A stretch of DNA of 64,000 nucleotides from Amycolatopsis xylanica (GCF_900107045.1 NZ_FNON01000009.1:62001-126000), one strand, 5' to 3'. Positions 31,766 through 42,170 are shown, counted from the first letter of the stretch. Numbers and translations are program-made. Notes: generated from the letters alone by a model not told the origin.

Positions 31766-32773
31766 TCAAGACCTGCGGCGGCGGAGCTTGCTCACGCCGA
31801 AAACCCCACCGGCGGCAACGGCCACCGCGATGGCGATCGCAGGCCCCACAGGCACTCCCGACGAGTCCGGCGAGCCCGAAGCCGAGGACGACTCCCCCGC
31901 AGGGGATGAAGCCGAAGACGGCGTAACGAGCCCAGCCGCTCCGGCCACAGCGCGGATCGGTTCGCCGACACCTTCGCTGCCCGAAAGCAAAGTCCCGTCA
32001 GGCTCGAAAGCGATCGCCTCGCCTTGCTTTTCGTTCGGCAGCGGCACCCGAACCGGCTGCCGTTTCAACGCGGCGACGACATCGCCGTCCGGCGCCGAGT
32101 AGAGATACGCGTCCGTGTAGGTGCGCACGGCGATCACCGTGCCGTCCACAGTGGACGCGGCGCCCGTGACCAGCACCGACCCGAAAGACCCGACCGGGCT
32201 CCCCGGCGTGTCGGTCGCCTGGATCTTCAGGGACCCGACCTTCTCCAGCGGAGTCGGCCCAGGGCTTTGCAGCTCCCCCGAAGGCCGGTAGATCTTGGCC
32301 TCACCGAGGATGTCCTTGGTGATCAGATAAGGCACGCCCTTCTTGTCCAGCAGCAACGCCTCGGTGTCGTGCTGACCGTCCGGGTAGCTGAGCCGGTAGA
32401 GCGTGCTCTTGCCCGCGGGCGTCACCGCGTGCAGCGCGACGGTCTCGCGGGCTTTCTTGTTGTCGCCGGTGTCGGACAGCCATAGCGTGCCGTCGGACGC
32501 GCGGGCCAGGTCCTCGACGTCGAAGGGATCGGTCGGGTTGCTGATCACCTTCTTGACCGCGCAGTCCCGGCCGAGCACGAACACCTGGATCTTGGTGCCG
32601 CCGTCGTTGATCGCGTACCACTGCTTGCCGTCCGACACGAGCCCCGAGAGCTCGTTGAGCCGGGAATCCTTGACCGTGCAGACGGTCTCGGGCGCCGGCA
32701 CGTCGGCGGCGAGCGCCGGGACGGCGGTGAGCAGCAGCAATCCGGCGCACACCGGAATCCTCAGTACCTTCAT
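31766..32773 (-). CDS. Exported propeller-like protein with C-terminal membrane anchor
   Basis: 335 residues. A signal peptide (VCAGLLLLTAVPALA, cleavage near 23) is followed by a beta-rich domain (about 30-275) with repeated blades such as ELSGLVSDGKQWYAIND and DGTLWLSDTGDN. A Ser/Pro-rich linker (about 280-310) and a C-terminal membrane helix ending in KLRRRRS come last. That end resembles a surface-anchoring signal. Two Cys (about 32 and 71) may pair. The function is unknown; a ligand-binding or sensory surface propeller is my inference. Confidence 0.7.
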   Translation of the reverse strand: MKVLRIPVCAGLLLLTAVPALAADVPAPETVCTVKDSRLNELSGLVSDGKQWYAINDGGTKIQVFVLGRDCAVKKVISNPTDPFDVEDLARASDGTLWLSDTGDNKKARETVALHAVTPAGKSTLYRLSYPDGQHDTEALLLDKKGVPYLITKDILGEAKIYRPSGELQSPGPTPLEKVGSLKIQATDTPGSPVGSFGSVLVTGAASTVDGTVIAVRTYTDAYLYSAPDGDVVAALKRQPVRVPLPNEKQGEAIAFEPDGTLLSGSEGVGEPIRAVAGAAGLVTPSSASSPAGESSSASGSPDSSGVPVGPAIAIAVAVAAGGVFGVSKLRRRRS

Positions 32774-32812
32774 CGTGAGACCAAGGTACCGAGGATCCGG
32801 CGTGGAGCGCTG

Positions 32813-34249
<1,437 letters not shown>

Positions 34250-34293
34250 CGTCCTTCAATTGTCCCACGATTCGTCGCGGGTGCCGAATCGAT

Positions 34294-34794
34294 TTACTTG
34301 GCCGGGTAAGTCGCGATGTAGACGGCCACGGGTTCGGCGTCCTCGTCCGGGGGCCGCTCGCGGAACTCTTCGGCCAGTTCCGTCATCCGCCTCATCAGCT
34401 CTTCTTGCTGGGCTTTTCCGAGCAGGAGCACGCCCGCGGCCTGGTCGACGTCCGCGATATCGAGCTCGGCGATCTCGGCCAGGTAAGCCTCGAGCATCGC
34501 CTCGCCGACTTGGCTCCGGCCGGCGTTCGACAGGTCACGGAAAAGCCCTGTCGACAGGTACGGGATCTCTTTGGCGCCACGCGCGCCCCTGCGTGGCGGC
34601 TGCGGCTCGAGGAAACCCGTGTCGACGAGCTTGCGCACGTGATGCAGCGTGGTCGCCGGATCTTTGCCGAGCCGGTCGGCGAGTTCCTTGTTGGTCAGCG
34701 CCTCCGAAAGGGTCAACCGGATGATGCGCAGGCGTATTCCGGACGCCAGCGCGTGTGCCTCCGCCGCCGTCGACGGCCGCCGCTCCTTCACCAC
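34294..34794 (-). CDS. ArsR-like helix-turn-helix regulator of the adjacent MFS pair
   Basis: 166 residues from the GTG at 34794; a GTG at 34836 is open but would run through the operator. The winged helix (about 10-75) reads IRLRIIRLTLSEALTNKELADRLG and then TTLHHVRKLVDTGFLE. The rest is helical with an acidic C-terminus. ArsR/HTH_20-type proteins often control a neighbouring exporter. A perfect 10-bp inverted repeat lies between it and the first transporter. Confidence 0.82.
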   Translation of the reverse strand: MVKERRPSTAAEAHALASGIRLRIIRLTLSEALTNKELADRLGKDPATTLHHVRKLVDTGFLEPQPPRRGARGAKEIPYLSTGLFRDLSNAGRSQVGEAMLEAYLAEIAELDIADVDQAAGVLLLGKAQQEELMRRMTELAEEFRERPPDEDAEPVAVYIATYPAK

Positions 34795-34811
34795 GTGACT
34801 GAGCCTAGCGC

Positions 34812-34839
34812 CGAGTGATTGACAGTTTCCAATCACTCG
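34812..34839. promoter_or_regulatory. Operator dyad for the ArsR-like regulator
   Basis: CGAGTGATTG and CAATCACTCG are perfect 10-base arms with an 8-base spacer, placed in the 59-base gap between the divergent regulator and transporter starts. Confidence 0.7.
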
Positions 34840-34853
34840 GCCAGGCTGGGCGT

Positions 34854-36083
34854 ATGTCCTTGCTCCGGCACGCCGACTTCCGCAGGCTGTGGGCCGGCGA
34901 CACGCTCAGCCAGTTCGGCCAGAAGATCGGCGAGACGGCGATCCCGCTGCTCGCGGCCACGGTGCTCGCCGCGACCCCGTTCCAGATGGGCGTGCTGACC
35001 GCGGCCGAGACCGCCGCGTTCCTGGTCATCGGCCTGCCGGCCGGTGTGTGGGTGGACCGGTGGCGCCGCCGTCCGGTCATGCTGCGTGCCGACTTCGTGC
35101 GCGCCGCGCTGCTGATCTCGGTGCCGATCGCCTGGTGGGCAGGGGTGCTCACGCTCGGCCAGCTGGTCGTGGTCGCGCTGCTCACCGGCGTTTGCACGGT
35201 GTTCTTCGACCTCGCCTATCAGTCCTACCTGCCGTCACTGGTCGGCCGTGAGCACCTGCTCGAAGGCAACTCCAAGCTGCAGTCCAGCTTGTCGGTGGCG
35301 CAGGTCGCCGGGCCGGGCCTGGGCGGCACGCTCGTCCAGCTGGCCGGCGCGGCGAACGCGGTGCTCACCACCGGGATCGGCTTTCTCTGCTCGGCGCTGT
35401 GCCTGGTCCGCATCAAGACCGTGGAGCCCGAACCGGTACGCCACGATGACCCAAAACTGTGGCCGCGGATCACCGAGGGGCTGCGGTTCGTCTTCGGCAA
35501 TCCCCTGCTGCGGCCGATCACCTGCGCGACCGGCACGGCGAACCTCGGCAACCTGATGCTCGGCGCGGTGACCGTGCTGTTCCTGACCCGCGAGGTCGGG
35601 CTTTCCCCGGCGGCCGTCGGCGCGCTGCTGGCGGTCTCCGGGGTCGGCTCCGTCGCGGGTGCGCTCACCGCGCGGTGGTGCATCGCGCGGATCGGGCAGG
35701 TGCGCTCGATCTGGCTGGTCTCGCTGGTCAGCCTGCCCGGTCAGCTGCTGCCGTTCGCCGCGCCGGGCTGGCGGCTCGGGCTCGCGGCGTTCGGGCTGCT
35801 GCTGTTCGGGTACGGCGTGGTCGTCTACAACGTGGCGCAGCTCAGCTTCCGCCAGTCGATCTGCCCGGACGGGATGCTGGGCCGGATGAACGCCAGCATC
35901 CGGTTCCTCGTCTACGGGATCCAGCCGATCGGCGGGCTGCTGGGTGGCCTGCTCGGCGAGCTGATCGGCGTCCGGGGCGCGCTCGTCGCCGGCGCGGCCG
36001 TGCAGGCGTCGGCGGTGCTCTGGCTGCTCGTCTCGCCTATTCGAAAACTGCGTGACGTTCCGGAGCTTGTTAAGCCAAGCTGA
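34854..36083 (+). CDS. MFS exporter (first of a tandem pair)
   Basis: 409 residues with about 12 membrane helices. DFRRLWAGDTLSQFG at the N-terminus and GLPAGVWVDRWRRRPVM in the helix 2-3 loop mark the enterobactin-exporter/macrolide-efflux type of MFS protein. It probably exports a hydrophobic compound by proton antiport. ATG at 34854 gives the typical start; the open frame from 34815 includes the operator. It is divergent from the ArsR-like regulator and five bases before its paralogue. Confidence 0.85.
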   Translation: MSLLRHADFRRLWAGDTLSQFGQKIGETAIPLLAATVLAATPFQMGVLTAAETAAFLVIGLPAGVWVDRWRRRPVMLRADFVRAALLISVPIAWWAGVLTLGQLVVVALLTGVCTVFFDLAYQSYLPSLVGREHLLEGNSKLQSSLSVAQVAGPGLGGTLVQLAGAANAVLTTGIGFLCSALCLVRIKTVEPEPVRHDDPKLWPRITEGLRFVFGNPLLRPITCATGTANLGNLMLGAVTVLFLTREVGLSPAAVGALLAVSGVGSVAGALTARWCIARIGQVRSIWLVSLVSLPGQLLPFAAPGWRLGLAAFGLLLFGYGVVVYNVAQLSFRQSICPDGMLGRMNASIRFLVYGIQPIGGLLGGLLGELIGVRGALVAGAAVQASAVLWLLVSPIRKLRDVPELVKPS

Positions 36084-36088
36084 CGATC

Positions 36089-37318
36089 ATGTCTTTGATA
36101 CGGCACGCCGACTTCCGCAGGCTCTGGGCGGGCGACACGATCAGCCAGCTCGGCCAGCAGGTCGGTGTGACCGTCCTGCCGCTGCTGGCGGTGACCGCGC
36201 TCGCCGCGACGCCGTTCGAGATGGGTCTGCTCACCGCGGCCGAACAGGCGGCTTTCCTCGTGCTCGGCCTGCCGGCGGGAGTGTGGGTCGACCGGCTGCG
36301 ACGGCGTCCGGTGATGCTGGCCGCGGATTTCGCGCGAGCGGCGCTGCTGCTGTCGGTCCCGGTCGCGTGGTGGCTGGGCGTGCTGACGCTCACCCAGCTG
36401 ATCGTGGTCGCGCTGCTGGCGGGCGCGGGCACGTTGTTCTTCGACGTCGCGTACCAGTCGTACCTGCCGTCGCTGATCAGCCGCGAGCACCTGCTCGAAG
36501 GCAACTCCAAGCTGCAGGCGAGCATGTCGGTGGCGCAGGTGGCCGGGCCGGGGCTCGGCGGTGTGCTGATCCAGCTGGTGAGCGCGGCCAACGCGGTTTT
36601 GGCCACCGGGCTCGGATTCCTGGGCTCGGCACTGTGCCTGCTGCGGATCCGTACCGCCGAACCAGCGCCCGCGCCGCACGAGAAGGCCAAGCTGCGCGTC
36701 CAGATCACCGAAGGACTGCGGTTCGTCTTCCGCGAGCGGAACCTGCGCGCCATCACGATCTCGACCGCGACCGGCAGTGTCGGCAACGGGATCTTCCTCG
36801 CGGTGATGATGATCTTCTTCAGCCGCACGCTCGGGCTGCCCGCCGCGGGGATCGGCCTGGTGCTGGCGATCGGCTCGGCGTTCGGGGTGCTCGGCGCGGT
36901 CACCGCCGGCTTCGTGAACCGGCGCGTCGGCCGGGTGCGGGCGATCTGGCTGGTTCCCCTGTGCACCTGGCCGTGCGGGATGCTCGCCGCGCTGGCGATG
37001 CCGGGCTGGCGGATCGCCTTCGCGGCCGCCGGGTACGGGATCTTTTCCTACGGCCTGGTCGTCTTCAACGTCGCGAATGTCAGCTACCGCCAGGCCGTCT
37101 GCCCCGACCGGTTGCTCGGCCGCATGACGGCGAGCATCCGGTTCGTCGTGTGGGGCATGTACCCGATCGGCGGGCTCATCGGCGGTGCGCTGGGTGAGGT
37201 GGTCGGAATCCGCGAGACCGTCATCGTGGGCACCGCGCTCTCAGGGGCGAGCGTGCTCTGGATGGTCTTCTCGCCGCTTCGCAAGCTGCGAGACATGCCA
37301 GAACCGGCTACGCGTTAG
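36089..37318 (+). CDS. MFS exporter (second of a tandem pair)
   Basis: 409 residues, the same length as the gene before it and clearly its duplicate. The blocks HADFRRLWAGDT, GLPAGVWVDR and AYQSYLPSL-ISREHLLEGNSKLQ recur with more than half of positions identical by eye. Divergence is highest in helices 7-9. No ribosome site is visible, so translation is likely coupled to the first gene. The last 11 bases overlap the convergent dapF. Confidence 0.85.
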   Translation: MSLIRHADFRRLWAGDTISQLGQQVGVTVLPLLAVTALAATPFEMGLLTAAEQAAFLVLGLPAGVWVDRLRRRPVMLAADFARAALLLSVPVAWWLGVLTLTQLIVVALLAGAGTLFFDVAYQSYLPSLISREHLLEGNSKLQASMSVAQVAGPGLGGVLIQLVSAANAVLATGLGFLGSALCLLRIRTAEPAPAPHEKAKLRVQITEGLRFVFRERNLRAITISTATGSVGNGIFLAVMMIFFSRTLGLPAAGIGLVLAIGSAFGVLGAVTAGFVNRRVGRVRAIWLVPLCTWPCGMLAALAMPGWRIAFAAAGYGIFSYGLVVFNVANVSYRQAVCPDRLLGRMTASIRFVVWGMYPIGGLIGGALGEVVGIRETVIVGTALSGASVLWMVFSPLRKLRDMPEPATR

Positions 37319-38126
37319 CCCACCACTTCTCGTCCAGCTCGCCACGGGCGACGATCTCGGCGGGGCCGGTCAGCGTCGAAGCGCCCTTCGAGATGGTCAC
37401 CTGGACGACGCCGCCGGGGATCTCGACGGTCGCCGCGCCGGTGTCGGTGCCCGCGTTGTGCAGATGCGCGGCGACGGCCGCGACCGTGCCGGTGCCACAG
37501 GCCCGTGTCTCGCCGACGCCGCGCTCGTGCACGCGCATCTTGAGCACGTCGCCGCCGAGCGGGTTGATGAACTCGAGGTTCACGCCATCGGGGAAGAAGT
37601 CCTGGTCGAAGTCCGGCTGGTCACGCAGGTCGAGCGTGTCGACGTCGTCGTCGACCACGGACACCAGGTGCGGGTTGCCGACGTTCACCGCGACCCCGGA
37701 GAACGGCCTGCCCGCGACCATGGTCACCGAGGCGCCGATGATCGTCGCCGGTCCCATTTGGACGGTGACGCTGCGGTCCGGATGCACCTGCACCGGCCGG
37801 TCACCGGCACGGGTCCCGACGATGAAGTCGCCCGTCACCAGGCCTTCGTCGACCAGGTAGCGCGCGAAGACGCGGACGCCGTTGCCGCACATCTCGGCGA
37901 TCGAGCCGTCGGCGTTGCGGTAGTCCATGAACCATTCGCCCTCGGAGCTCACTCCGAGTGCCTTCGACCGCACCACGCGCAGGACACCGTCCGCGCCAAG
38001 GCCGCGCTGCCGGTCACACAGCGCTGCCACCCTGGCCTCGGTCAGGTCCAGGCGGCCGTCGGGGTCGGGGAGCAGCACGAAGTCGTTCTGTGTGCCGTGC
38101 CCCTTGAGGAATGCGATGCCGCCCAT
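37308..38126 (-). CDS. dapF: Diaminopimelate epimerase
   Basis: 272 residues. The two catalytic cysteines are in AEMCGNGVR and TRACGTGTVAA, the acid-base pair that interconverts LL- and meso-diaminopimelate for lysine and peptidoglycan. GNPHLV and the GTQNDFV start are typical. It lies ten bases after miaA on the same strand, forming a dapF-miaA cluster as in mycobacteria. Confidence 0.96.
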   Translation of the reverse strand: MGGIAFLKGHGTQNDFVLLPDPDGRLDLTEARVAALCDRQRGLGADGVLRVVRSKALGVSSEGEWFMDYRNADGSIAEMCGNGVRVFARYLVDEGLVTGDFIVGTRAGDRPVQVHPDRSVTVQMGPATIIGASVTMVAGRPFSGVAVNVGNPHLVSVVDDDVDTLDLRDQPDFDQDFFPDGVNLEFINPLGGDVLKMRVHERGVGETRACGTGTVAAVAAHLHNAGTDTGAATVEIPGGVVQVTISKGASTLTGPAEIVARGELDEKWWANA

Positions 38127-38136
38127 GGCCGCAAGA

Positions 38137-39039
38137 TTACTTGCCTGCCAATGTCAACACGCTGTCGGCCAGGTGACGATCGGCACCGCCGAACCAGTGG
38201 ATCCGCTTGTCGCGGCGGAACCAGGAACGTTGCTTGCGGACGAACCTGCGGGTGGCGAGCGCGGTCGCCTGCGCGGCCGCTTCGTAGTCACCGTCCGTGT
38301 CCATCGCCGTAAGCACCTGCTGATAGCCCAGCGCACGTGACGCGGTCTTGCCTTCGCGCAGGCCACGCTCGGCGAGCATGCGGGTCTCGTCGACGAGCCC
38401 GGCCGCGAACATCCGCTCGACACGCAGGTCGACGCGCTCGTCGAGTTCGGCGACGGCACGGTCGACGCCGATCATGAGCGTGTCGTAGCGCGCCGGGCCG
38501 GGCTTGGGCAGGTTCGCCGAGAACGGCTCGCCGGTGATCTCGATGACCTCGAGCGCGCGCACGATCCGGCGGATGTTGCCGGGCAGGATCGCCTCGGCCG
38601 CGGCCGGATCGGCCTGGGCGAGCCTCGCGTAGAGCGCCGGGGTACCGGTTTCTTCGGCCTCGGCTTCGAGGCGCGCGCGGATCGCCGGGTCGGTGCCGGG
38701 GAACTTGAGGTCGTCGAGCACGGCTTGGACATAGAGGCCGGAACCGCCTGCCAGCACTGGGACCCGGCCGGCGTCGAGCAGCTTCTCGACGCACGCGCGA
38801 GCCTCGCGCTGATACGCGGCGACGGACGCGGTCTCGGTCACGTCGAGCACGTCGAGCAGGTGATGCGGGACGCCGCGGCGCTCGTCGAGCGTCATCTTGG
38901 CGGTGCCGATGTCCATGTCGCGGTAGAGCTGCATGGCGTCGGCGTTGATCACCTCGCCGCCGAGCGCGAGCGCGAGGTCGACGGCGAGATCGGACTTGCC
39001 GGTGGCCGTCGGGCCGACCACCGCGATCGGCCGGATCAC
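38137..39039 (-). CDS. miaA: tRNA dimethylallyltransferase
   Basis: 300 residues. The P-loop is GPTATGKSDLAVDLA, followed by INADAMQLYRDMDIGTAK and the substrate motif ALGYQQ. It adds dimethylallyl to A37 of tRNAs reading U-starting codons; miaB in this window adds the methylthio group. GTG at 39039 overlaps the stop of the upstream dioxygenase-like gene (GTGA) and gives the normal length; longer frames are Arg-rich noise. Confidence 0.95.
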   Translation of the reverse strand: MIRPIAVVGPTATGKSDLAVDLALALGGEVINADAMQLYRDMDIGTAKMTLDERRGVPHHLLDVLDVTETASVAAYQREARACVEKLLDAGRVPVLAGGSGLYVQAVLDDLKFPGTDPAIRARLEAEAEETGTPALYARLAQADPAAAEAILPGNIRRIVRALEVIEITGEPFSANLPKPGPARYDTLMIGVDRAVAELDERVDLRVERMFAAGLVDETRMLAERGLREGKTASRALGYQQVLTAMDTDGDYEAAAQATALATRRFVRKQRSWFRRDKRIHWFGGADRHLADSVLTLAGK

Positions 39040-39725
39040 CCGCGCTCCCAGACCGCGACGTGGTAGCCGACGCCGTGCGGGGCGCCGGTGTAGAGCAGCT
39101 CCGCGCGCCAGGAGGCGCCGTCGGCGAGCCCGGCGAGCACCTGCCAGGGCACGCGGCCGCCCACGCCGAGTTCGGCGCACAGTCCGGGGTCCAGCGCTCG
39201 TAAGGCTTCCAGGTCCGCCTTGCCGAGCGCCGCGGCGACCGCCTCGTCGAAACCGGGAGCGCGCTCGTCTTCGTTGCCGGGTGACCGTGGCCCGTGCCGG
39301 TTCGAGCCGTCGCCGAGCACGAGCAGGCCGACGTCTTCGCCGTCGAGCCGCCCGCCGAGCCCGGCGCAGCGATCCGGGGTGGCGTCGGCGTCCACGATGC
39401 GGACGTCGACGGACTCGGCGCCCGCCTGCCCGCGAAGCCAGCCCGCGATGAGGGCGGGCAAAGGAAGTTCACCCGCCGGAGTGGAAGCGCCGTCGCCCGC
39501 CAAAGTGACCCTGACGTCGGCGCCATAACCGCGAAACGAGCCGGCGCTGGCGGCTGGCACGGTTCGCTCGACAGGGCCCGCGGCGACGGCCAGCCAGCGT
39601 CCGCCCAGCGTGCGCACGGCGGACAGGCAGGCTTCGCGCAGCTGAGCGGTCTCCGGGGCGGCGCCCGCGGCGAGTTCGGGGACGAGCAACGGTGGCTGAG
39701 GCACCGTCACCACTTGCGTGATCAC
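39036..39725 (-). CDS. Class III extradiol dioxygenase-like protein (Rv2728c-like)
   Basis: 229 residues. The N-terminal PQPPLLVPEL and central LLVLGDGSNRHG recall the LigB/class III extradiol fold, but the complete iron-ligand set is not evident, so activity is doubtful. A homologue sits beside miaA in mycobacteria (Rv2728c, as I recall). GTG at 39725 is the likeliest start; GGGGAGG is about 14 bases upstream, a little far. It is translationally coupled to miaA. Confidence 0.7.
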   Translation of the reverse strand: MITQVVTVPQPPLLVPELAAGAAPETAQLREACLSAVRTLGGRWLAVAAGPVERTVPAASAGSFRGYGADVRVTLAGDGASTPAGELPLPALIAGWLRGQAGAESVDVRIVDADATPDRCAGLGGRLDGEDVGLLVLGDGSNRHGPRSPGNEDERAPGFDEAVAAALGKADLEALRALDPGLCAELGVGGRVPWQVLAGLADGASWRAELLYTGAPHGVGYHVAVWERG

Positions 39726-39934
39726 GCCGTGCGACGTTACCTCCCCTTCTGGGAGTGGCCACCGCGGACGCTCCGTCACCAGTAGGATCACGTGCTCTAG
39801 GTAAAGCGTTCCAGTACCACTGCGGACCGTGAGCTGCTTGAATGCGGCAGAGGTTCGCATACCCGCACTACCCGGCCCCACGCCACCCGTGGGGCGCCCG
39901 CCCCGGCGGGCGTACAGGCGATAAGGAGCCTGCG

Positions 39935-41248
39935 ATGGCCCAGGAGAACACGTCCACCGGTACCCCGGCACCGCACCCCGTGCCGCACGCAGTGAGCAGC
40001 GGCCACGCCGCTCCCCCGGTGCCGCAAGCCGAGACCCATCCGGACCGGTGGGGCAGGGTGGACGAAGAGGGCACCGTCTACGTCAAGACCGCGGACGGTG
40101 AGCGCGCTGTCGGTGTCTGGCAGGCGGGATCCCCTGACGAAGGACTCATCCACTACGCACGCCGTTTCGACGACCTGCGCACCGAGGTCGAGCTGCTGGA
40201 AACCCGGCTCGAGTCCGGCGCGGGCGACCCGAAGCACGCGCTGCAGAGCGCCACGCAGATGCGCGAGGGTCTCGCCGAAGCCGCCGTGGTCGGTGACCTG
40301 GCCGCGCTGGGCGCGCGGATCGACCACGTCATCGGGCATGCGGAGAAGGCGCTCGCCAGCGCCAAGGCCGAGCGTGAGGAGGCCCGCTCCGCGGCGATCA
40401 GCCGCAAGCAGGTCCTCGCCGAAGAGGCCGAGAAGATCGCGGCCGAGTCGACCCAGTGGAAGTCCGCCGGCGACCGGCTGCGCTCGATCCTCGACGAGTG
40501 GAAGGCCGTCAAGGGCGTCGACCGCAAGACCGACGACGAGCTGTGGAAGCGGTTCTCCAAGGCCCGCGAGGCGTTCAACCGCCGCCGCGGCTCGCACTTC
40601 GCCGAGCTGGACAAGCAGCGCGCGACGGCCAAGCAGCGCAAGGAAGAGCTGATCGCCGAGGCCGAGAAGATCGCCGACTCCGACGACTGGGGCGACACCG
40701 CCGGCCGGTACAAGGAGCTCATGGGCGAGTGGAAGGCCGCGGGCCGGGCGCCCAAGGACTCCGACGAGGCGCTGTGGCAGCGTTTCCGCGCCGCACAGGA
40801 CAAGTTCTTCGCACGCCGCTCCGCGGTGTTCTCCGAGCGTGACGCCGAGTTCGGCGAGAACGCGGCGAAGAAGGAGGCGCTGCTCGTCGAGGCCGAGAAG
40901 ATCGACCCCGCCGCCAACCTCGATGCCGCCAAGAACCACCTGCGGCGCATCCAGGACCAGTGGGACGAGATCGGCAAGGTCCCGCGCGAGCGCATCCGCG
41001 AGCTCGACGGGCGTCTCAAGGCCGTCCAGGACAAGATCAAGGACGCCGAAGAGACCAAGTGGCGCCGCACCGACCCCGAGGCCGAGGCCCGCGTCGCGCA
41101 GTTCCGCGAGCGCATCGCGCACTTCGAGTCGCAGGCGGCCAAGGCGCGCGCGGCGGGCAAGGAACGCGACGCCAAGAAGGCCGACGAGCAGGCCGCGCAG
41201 TGGCGTGAATGGCTCGCCGCCGCAGAAGCCGCTGTGGCGGACCGGTAG
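39935..41248 (+). CDS. DUF349 coiled-coil protein
   Basis: 437 residues, highly charged and almost wholly helical. At least three DUF349 repeats are visible, each with a W-x(n)-A-G...LW-x-RF pattern (EEWKAVKGVDRKTDDELWKRF, split over two helices; EWKAAGRAPKDSDEALWQRF; DQWDEIGKVPRERIRELD). The N-terminus is Pro/His-rich. An AAGGAG site precedes the ATG at 39935. The family's role is unknown; the mycobacterial counterpart (Rv2731) occupies the same place near miaA and miaB. It is followed by composite element B. Confidence 0.85.
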   Translation: MAQENTSTGTPAPHPVPHAVSSGHAAPPVPQAETHPDRWGRVDEEGTVYVKTADGERAVGVWQAGSPDEGLIHYARRFDDLRTEVELLETRLESGAGDPKHALQSATQMREGLAEAAVVGDLAALGARIDHVIGHAEKALASAKAEREEARSAAISRKQVLAEEAEKIAAESTQWKSAGDRLRSILDEWKAVKGVDRKTDDELWKRFSKAREAFNRRRGSHFAELDKQRATAKQRKEELIAEAEKIADSDDWGDTAGRYKELMGEWKAAGRAPKDSDEALWQRFRAAQDKFFARRSAVFSERDAEFGENAAKKEALLVEAEKIDPAANLDAAKNHLRRIQDQWDEIGKVPRERIRELDGRLKAVQDKIKDAEETKWRRTDPEAEARVAQFRERIAHFESQAAKARAAGKERDAKKADEQAAQWREWLAAAEAAVADR

Positions 41249-41261
41249 TTTCCCCTGCTCA

Positions 41262-41313
41262 GGGCTCGTGAGTGTTGCGGCCGGTTAGAACCGGCTAAAA
41301 CACTCACGAGCCC
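41262..41313. repeat. GTGAGTGTT-family palindrome 5
   Basis: 25-base arms around AG, mispaired only in the middle. It starts 13 bases after the DUF349 stop and is followed by TTTT, so it probably terminates that gene. Confidence 0.8.
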
Positions 41314-41332
41314 TTTTGCTTGGCCCCCGGCT

Positions 41333-41508
41333 TGTATGAAGGGAGCCTTCATACAGCCCGGGTTGTATGAAGGCTCCCTTCATCACGCGTAGGTGGATGA
41401 AGGCTCCCCTCATACAAGCCGATCTGGATGAAGGCTCCCCTCATCACGCATAGGTGGATGAAGGCTCCCTTCATACGCGCCGGGTTGGATGAAGGGAGCC
41501 TTCATACA
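41333..41508. repeat. Second array of six ATGAAGG/CCTTCAT dyad units
   Basis: 23-base units start at 41333, 41364, 41394, 41425, 41455 and 41486, a strict 31, 30, 31, 30, 31 alternation. Spacers GCGTAGG and GCATAGG are complements of the CCTATGC spacer in the first array. End units 1 and 6 have the GAG centre and units 2-5 have CTC. Confidence 0.85.
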
Positions 41509-41583
41509 GGGAGAGCGTGGACAAGGGAGCGCTCGCGGAAGGCCTGGGCGAGCGCTGGGCGGCGGTCGACTCGCAGGTCAGGG

Positions 41584-41629
41584 GTCGTGAGTGTTGCGGC
41601 CGGTTAGAACCGGCCGGAACACTCACGAC
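41584..41629. repeat. GTGAGTGTT-family palindrome 6
   Basis: 22-base arms around AG with one mispair, the outer boundary of element B. It lies 82 bases upstream of the secreted-protein start. Confidence 0.85.
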
Positions 41630-41696
41630 TCCTTTCAGGTGGATAACGGGACGTCACCTGGTCGAGGGTTAGCGATCACTCAGGACGATCTTGGGT

Positions 41697-41711
41697 GGTC
41701 CACTGTGGACC
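41697..41711. promoter_or_regulatory. 15-bp palindrome abutting a start codon
   Basis: GGTCCAC-T-GTGGACC is perfect and ends directly before the ATG at 41712, where a ribosome site would be. It may be an operator for a leaderless or repressed gene; no regulator is adjacent. Confidence 0.35.
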
Positions 41712-42170
41712 ATGAACCACACACTGATTTCACACGCAGGCCGCGCTTTCGCGGCGCTGGCTATCAGCTGCGCTCTGGTGGCCGGGTTCACGCCCGCCGC
41801 GTCGGCGATCGGTTCCCCGGCTACCGCCTCTTCGGTCGCCAACGGCAAGAAGAAGGTGAACGTCGGCCTCGACCTCTCCAAGAACAAGGCCAAGGCCAAT
41901 GAGGAGGTCAAGCTCCATGGCAAGCTCGATGTGCTCGAAGGCGGCCTGCTCAGCGACGAAGCGGTGTCGTCCGGCTCGGAGACGCTGATCCTGCAGACGC
42001 AGACCAGCGCGGGCCTGTGGGTCGATTACGGCAGCTACTACTGCAAGCCCAAGGGCACGTTCTCGCTGAGCTTGAGCTTCAGCGCGACCGTCTCGCTGCG
42101 GCTCTACCACCCCGAAACCACGCTCTACCTGAGCGCGTACTCGAACATTTCCCTGCTGACGATCCTCTGA
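41712..42170 (+). CDS. Small secreted protein, unknown function
   Basis: 152 residues with a clear signal peptide (hydrophobic AFAALAISCALVAGFTPAASA, cleavage near 31). The mature part starts Lys-rich and then shows alternating hydrophobic beta-strand pattern (SLSLSFSATVSLRLY), suggesting a compact beta-sandwich. One Cys remains in the mature part. No ribosome site precedes the ATG; instead there is a 15-bp palindrome. It lies directly behind composite element B in a place where mycobacteria have no equivalent that I recall. Confidence 0.65.
   Translation: MNHTLISHAGRAFAALAISCALVAGFTPAASAIGSPATASSVANGKKKVNVGLDLSKNKAKANEEVKLHGKLDVLEGGLLSDEAVSSGSETLILQTQTSAGLWVDYGSYYCKPKGTFSLSLSFSATVSLRLYHPETTLYLSAYSNISLLTIL

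Larger units (their letters stand above)
41262..41629. repeat. Composite repeat element, copy B (inverted relative to A)
   Basis: A 368-base unit with palindrome (41262-41313), short linker, six dyad units (41333-41508), 75-base linker and palindrome (41584-41629). Read on the minus strand it has the same order as 10751-11125. The long linkers align ungapped over 72 bases with about 70% identity, mostly transitions. The short linkers share CCAAGCAA. Confidence 0.85.
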
